A stretch of 6,548 nt of DNA from CAYQDF01 sp964416175. Its GTDB lineage: Bacteria; Chloroflexota; Anaerolineae; Anaerolineales; UBA4823. The translations under genes and the position numbers were made by a program. How positions within the stretch are numbered: position 1 is the first letter of the stretch; each line of letters opens with the position of its first letter. Shown one piece after another: positions 5,390 to 6,548 of the stretch. Where the stretch lies: assembly GCA_964416175.1 (NCBI GenBank), contig CAYQDF010000158.1:1-6548 (forward strand), given 5' to 3'. Under the pieces are notes generated by a model. That model searched no databases. It saw only the letters and a program-made list of their open reading frames with translations, and was not told the DNA's origin.

Positions 5390-6548
5390 ATGGCTCGTCA
5401 ACATCCAATCGAGCGGTACAGAAATATTGGGATCATTGCTCACATCGACGCCGGTAAGACGACGACGACCGAACGTATTTTGTTTTACACCGGAAAGACT
5501 CATCGGATTGGCTCGGTCGACGAGGGCACTACTGTCACGGATTGGATGGAACAAGAGCGCGAGCGTGGGATTACTATCGTCTCAGCAGCTGTCTCTGCGG
5601 TCTGGAAGGACTTCCAGATTAACATCATCGATACTCCCGGTCACATTGACTTCACTGCTGAAGTTCAGCGCTCGCTCCGCGTCCTGGATGGCGGAATTGT
5701 CATTTTCGATGCGGTTCAAGGGGTCGAGCCGCAGAGCGAGACTGTCTGGCGCCAGGCGGACAGGTATGGCGTGCCCAGGATTTGTTTTGTCAATAAAATG
5801 GACCGGGTGGGAGCCTCCTTCGAACACACGATTGATATGGTGCGCGAGCGGTTAGGCGCAAATCCGGTCCCTGTTCAGATCCCAGTTGGTCGCGAGAGCG
5901 GTTTTATCGGGGTAGTTGATTTATTTACTGAGAAAGCGATCCTTTGGGAGGACGATCTGGGCAAGGAACCTCGCGAGGCGGATGTGCCGGCAGAATTAAC
6001 CTCCCTGGTGGCGGAGATGCGAGATCGAATGGTTGAGCAGATCGTGGAAACTGATGATTTGCTCACCACACAATACCTGGAAGGCAAAGATATCCCGGTC
6101 GCAGACCTGAAGGCAGCTCTGCGGCGCGCCGTGATCAGCAACCAGCTCACGCCGGTGTACTGTGGGAGCTCTCTGCGGAACAAAGGCGTTCAACCTTTGC
6201 TCGATGGTGTCATTGATTTCCTGCCCTCGCCGATTGATGTCCCCCCGGTTAGGGGATATAACCCCGCCACCAAAACGGAAGTAATCCGTGAAGCGCAGGA
6301 CGAGGCGCCTCTCAGTGCACTGGTCTTCAAAATCGTCACCGACCCTTACGTTGGGCGGCTGGCTTACCTGCGAGTGTACTCCGGAAAAATCACCCAGGGC
6401 GCGATGGTATACAATTCAACCAAAGGGAGGCGGGAGCGAGTCGGACGACTGCTGCGGATGTACGCCGATCGCCGGGAGGACGTGAATGAGGTTATGGCCG
6501 GCGATATTGGTGCAACACTTGGGCTAAAGGAATCCTTTACCGGTGATA
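5390..6548 (+). CDS. fusA: Elongation factor G, 5' part (runs off window)
   Basis: EF-G is the GTPase that drives tRNA-mRNA translocation on the ribosome and acts in recycling. The window holds 386 codons of about 690-700, open to its last base, so the 3' end is missing only because the window stops. GTPase motifs are in order: G1 AHIDAGKT (17-24), G2 RGITI (59-63), G3 DTPGH (81-85), G4 NKMD (135-138) and G5 near GSS (259-261). Domain II starts near residue 305. The ATG gives MARQHPIERYRNIG, matching the usual EF-G N-terminus. The likely Shine-Dalgarno AGAGG (5371-5375) overlaps the rpsG stop and is 14 nt from the ATG, longer than usual, which suggests coupling to rpsG translation. Switch I reads GSVDEGTT where the common form has VHDG, a minor variant. 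Position after rpsL-rpsG supports the main EF-G rather than a paralogue. Confidence 0.97.
   Translation, partial: MARQHPIERYRNIGIIAHIDAGKTTTTERILFYTGKTHRIGSVDEGTTVTDWMEQERERGITIVSAAVSAVWKDFQINIIDTPGHIDFTAEVQRSLRVLDGGIVIFDAVQGVEPQSETVWRQADRYGVPRICFVNKMDRVGASFEHTIDMVRERLGANPVPVQIPVGRESGFIGVVDLFTEKAILWEDDLGKEPREADVPAELTSLVAEMRDRMVEQIVETDDLLTTQYLEGKDIPVADLKAALRRAVISNQLTPVYCGSSLRNKGVQPLLDGVIDFLPSPIDVPPVRGYNPATKTEVIREAQDEAPLSALVFKIVTDPYVGRLAYLRVYSGKITQGAMVYNSTKGRRERVGRLLRMYADRREDVNEVMAGDIGATLGLKESFTGD

Noticed and set aside
5143..5457. Plus-strand open frame overlapping the end of rpsG and the start of fusA
   Set aside because: It is out of frame with two conserved genes and has no ribosome binding site or family likeness.

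Overview
This 6.5-kb window is a core gene-expression locus, all on the plus strand. It holds rpoB (RNA polymerase beta subunit), rpsL (S12), rpsG (S7) and the first 386 codons of fusA (EF-G). Protein style suggests Chloroflexota, probably an Anaerolineae-like lineage: the bacterial RpoB lacks both large E. coli-type beta insertions, S12 has the longer loop typical of Gram-positives and deep bacterial lineages, and S7 is the 156-residue form. This placement is from memory of these families, not from a search.

Layout. Bases 1-203 hold no gene end, but they contain a good extended -10 promoter and a long leader with a terminator-like hairpin just ahead of rpoB. rpoB fills 204-4109. Bases 4110-4384 hold no gene, and rpoC, the usual next gene, is absent. 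This gap carries a second extended -10 promoter whose -35 box sits inside an inverted repeat, then a leader of about 215 nt with three strong hairpins, then a clear Shine-Dalgarno placing the rpsL start on a TTG codon. A 97-nt gap with a perfect 13-bp inverted repeat separates rpsL from rpsG. fusA follows rpsG after 17 nt and runs off the window edge.

The genes supply the catalytic beta subunit of RNA polymerase, two 30S proteins (S12 in the decoding centre, S7 at the head and E site) and the translocase EF-G. The layout suggests two transcription units, rpoB and rpsL-rpsG-fusA, each with its own promoter and structured leader.

No mobile element, CRISPR array or wholly new system is visible. 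The points worth a second look are the missing rpoC, a Trp-rich repeat-bearing insertion of about 136 residues in RpoB, a Thr at the rifampicin-contact position equivalent to E. coli Arg529, the TTG start of rpsL, and the dense intergenic RNA or operator structure, including a similar motif on both sides of rpsL.
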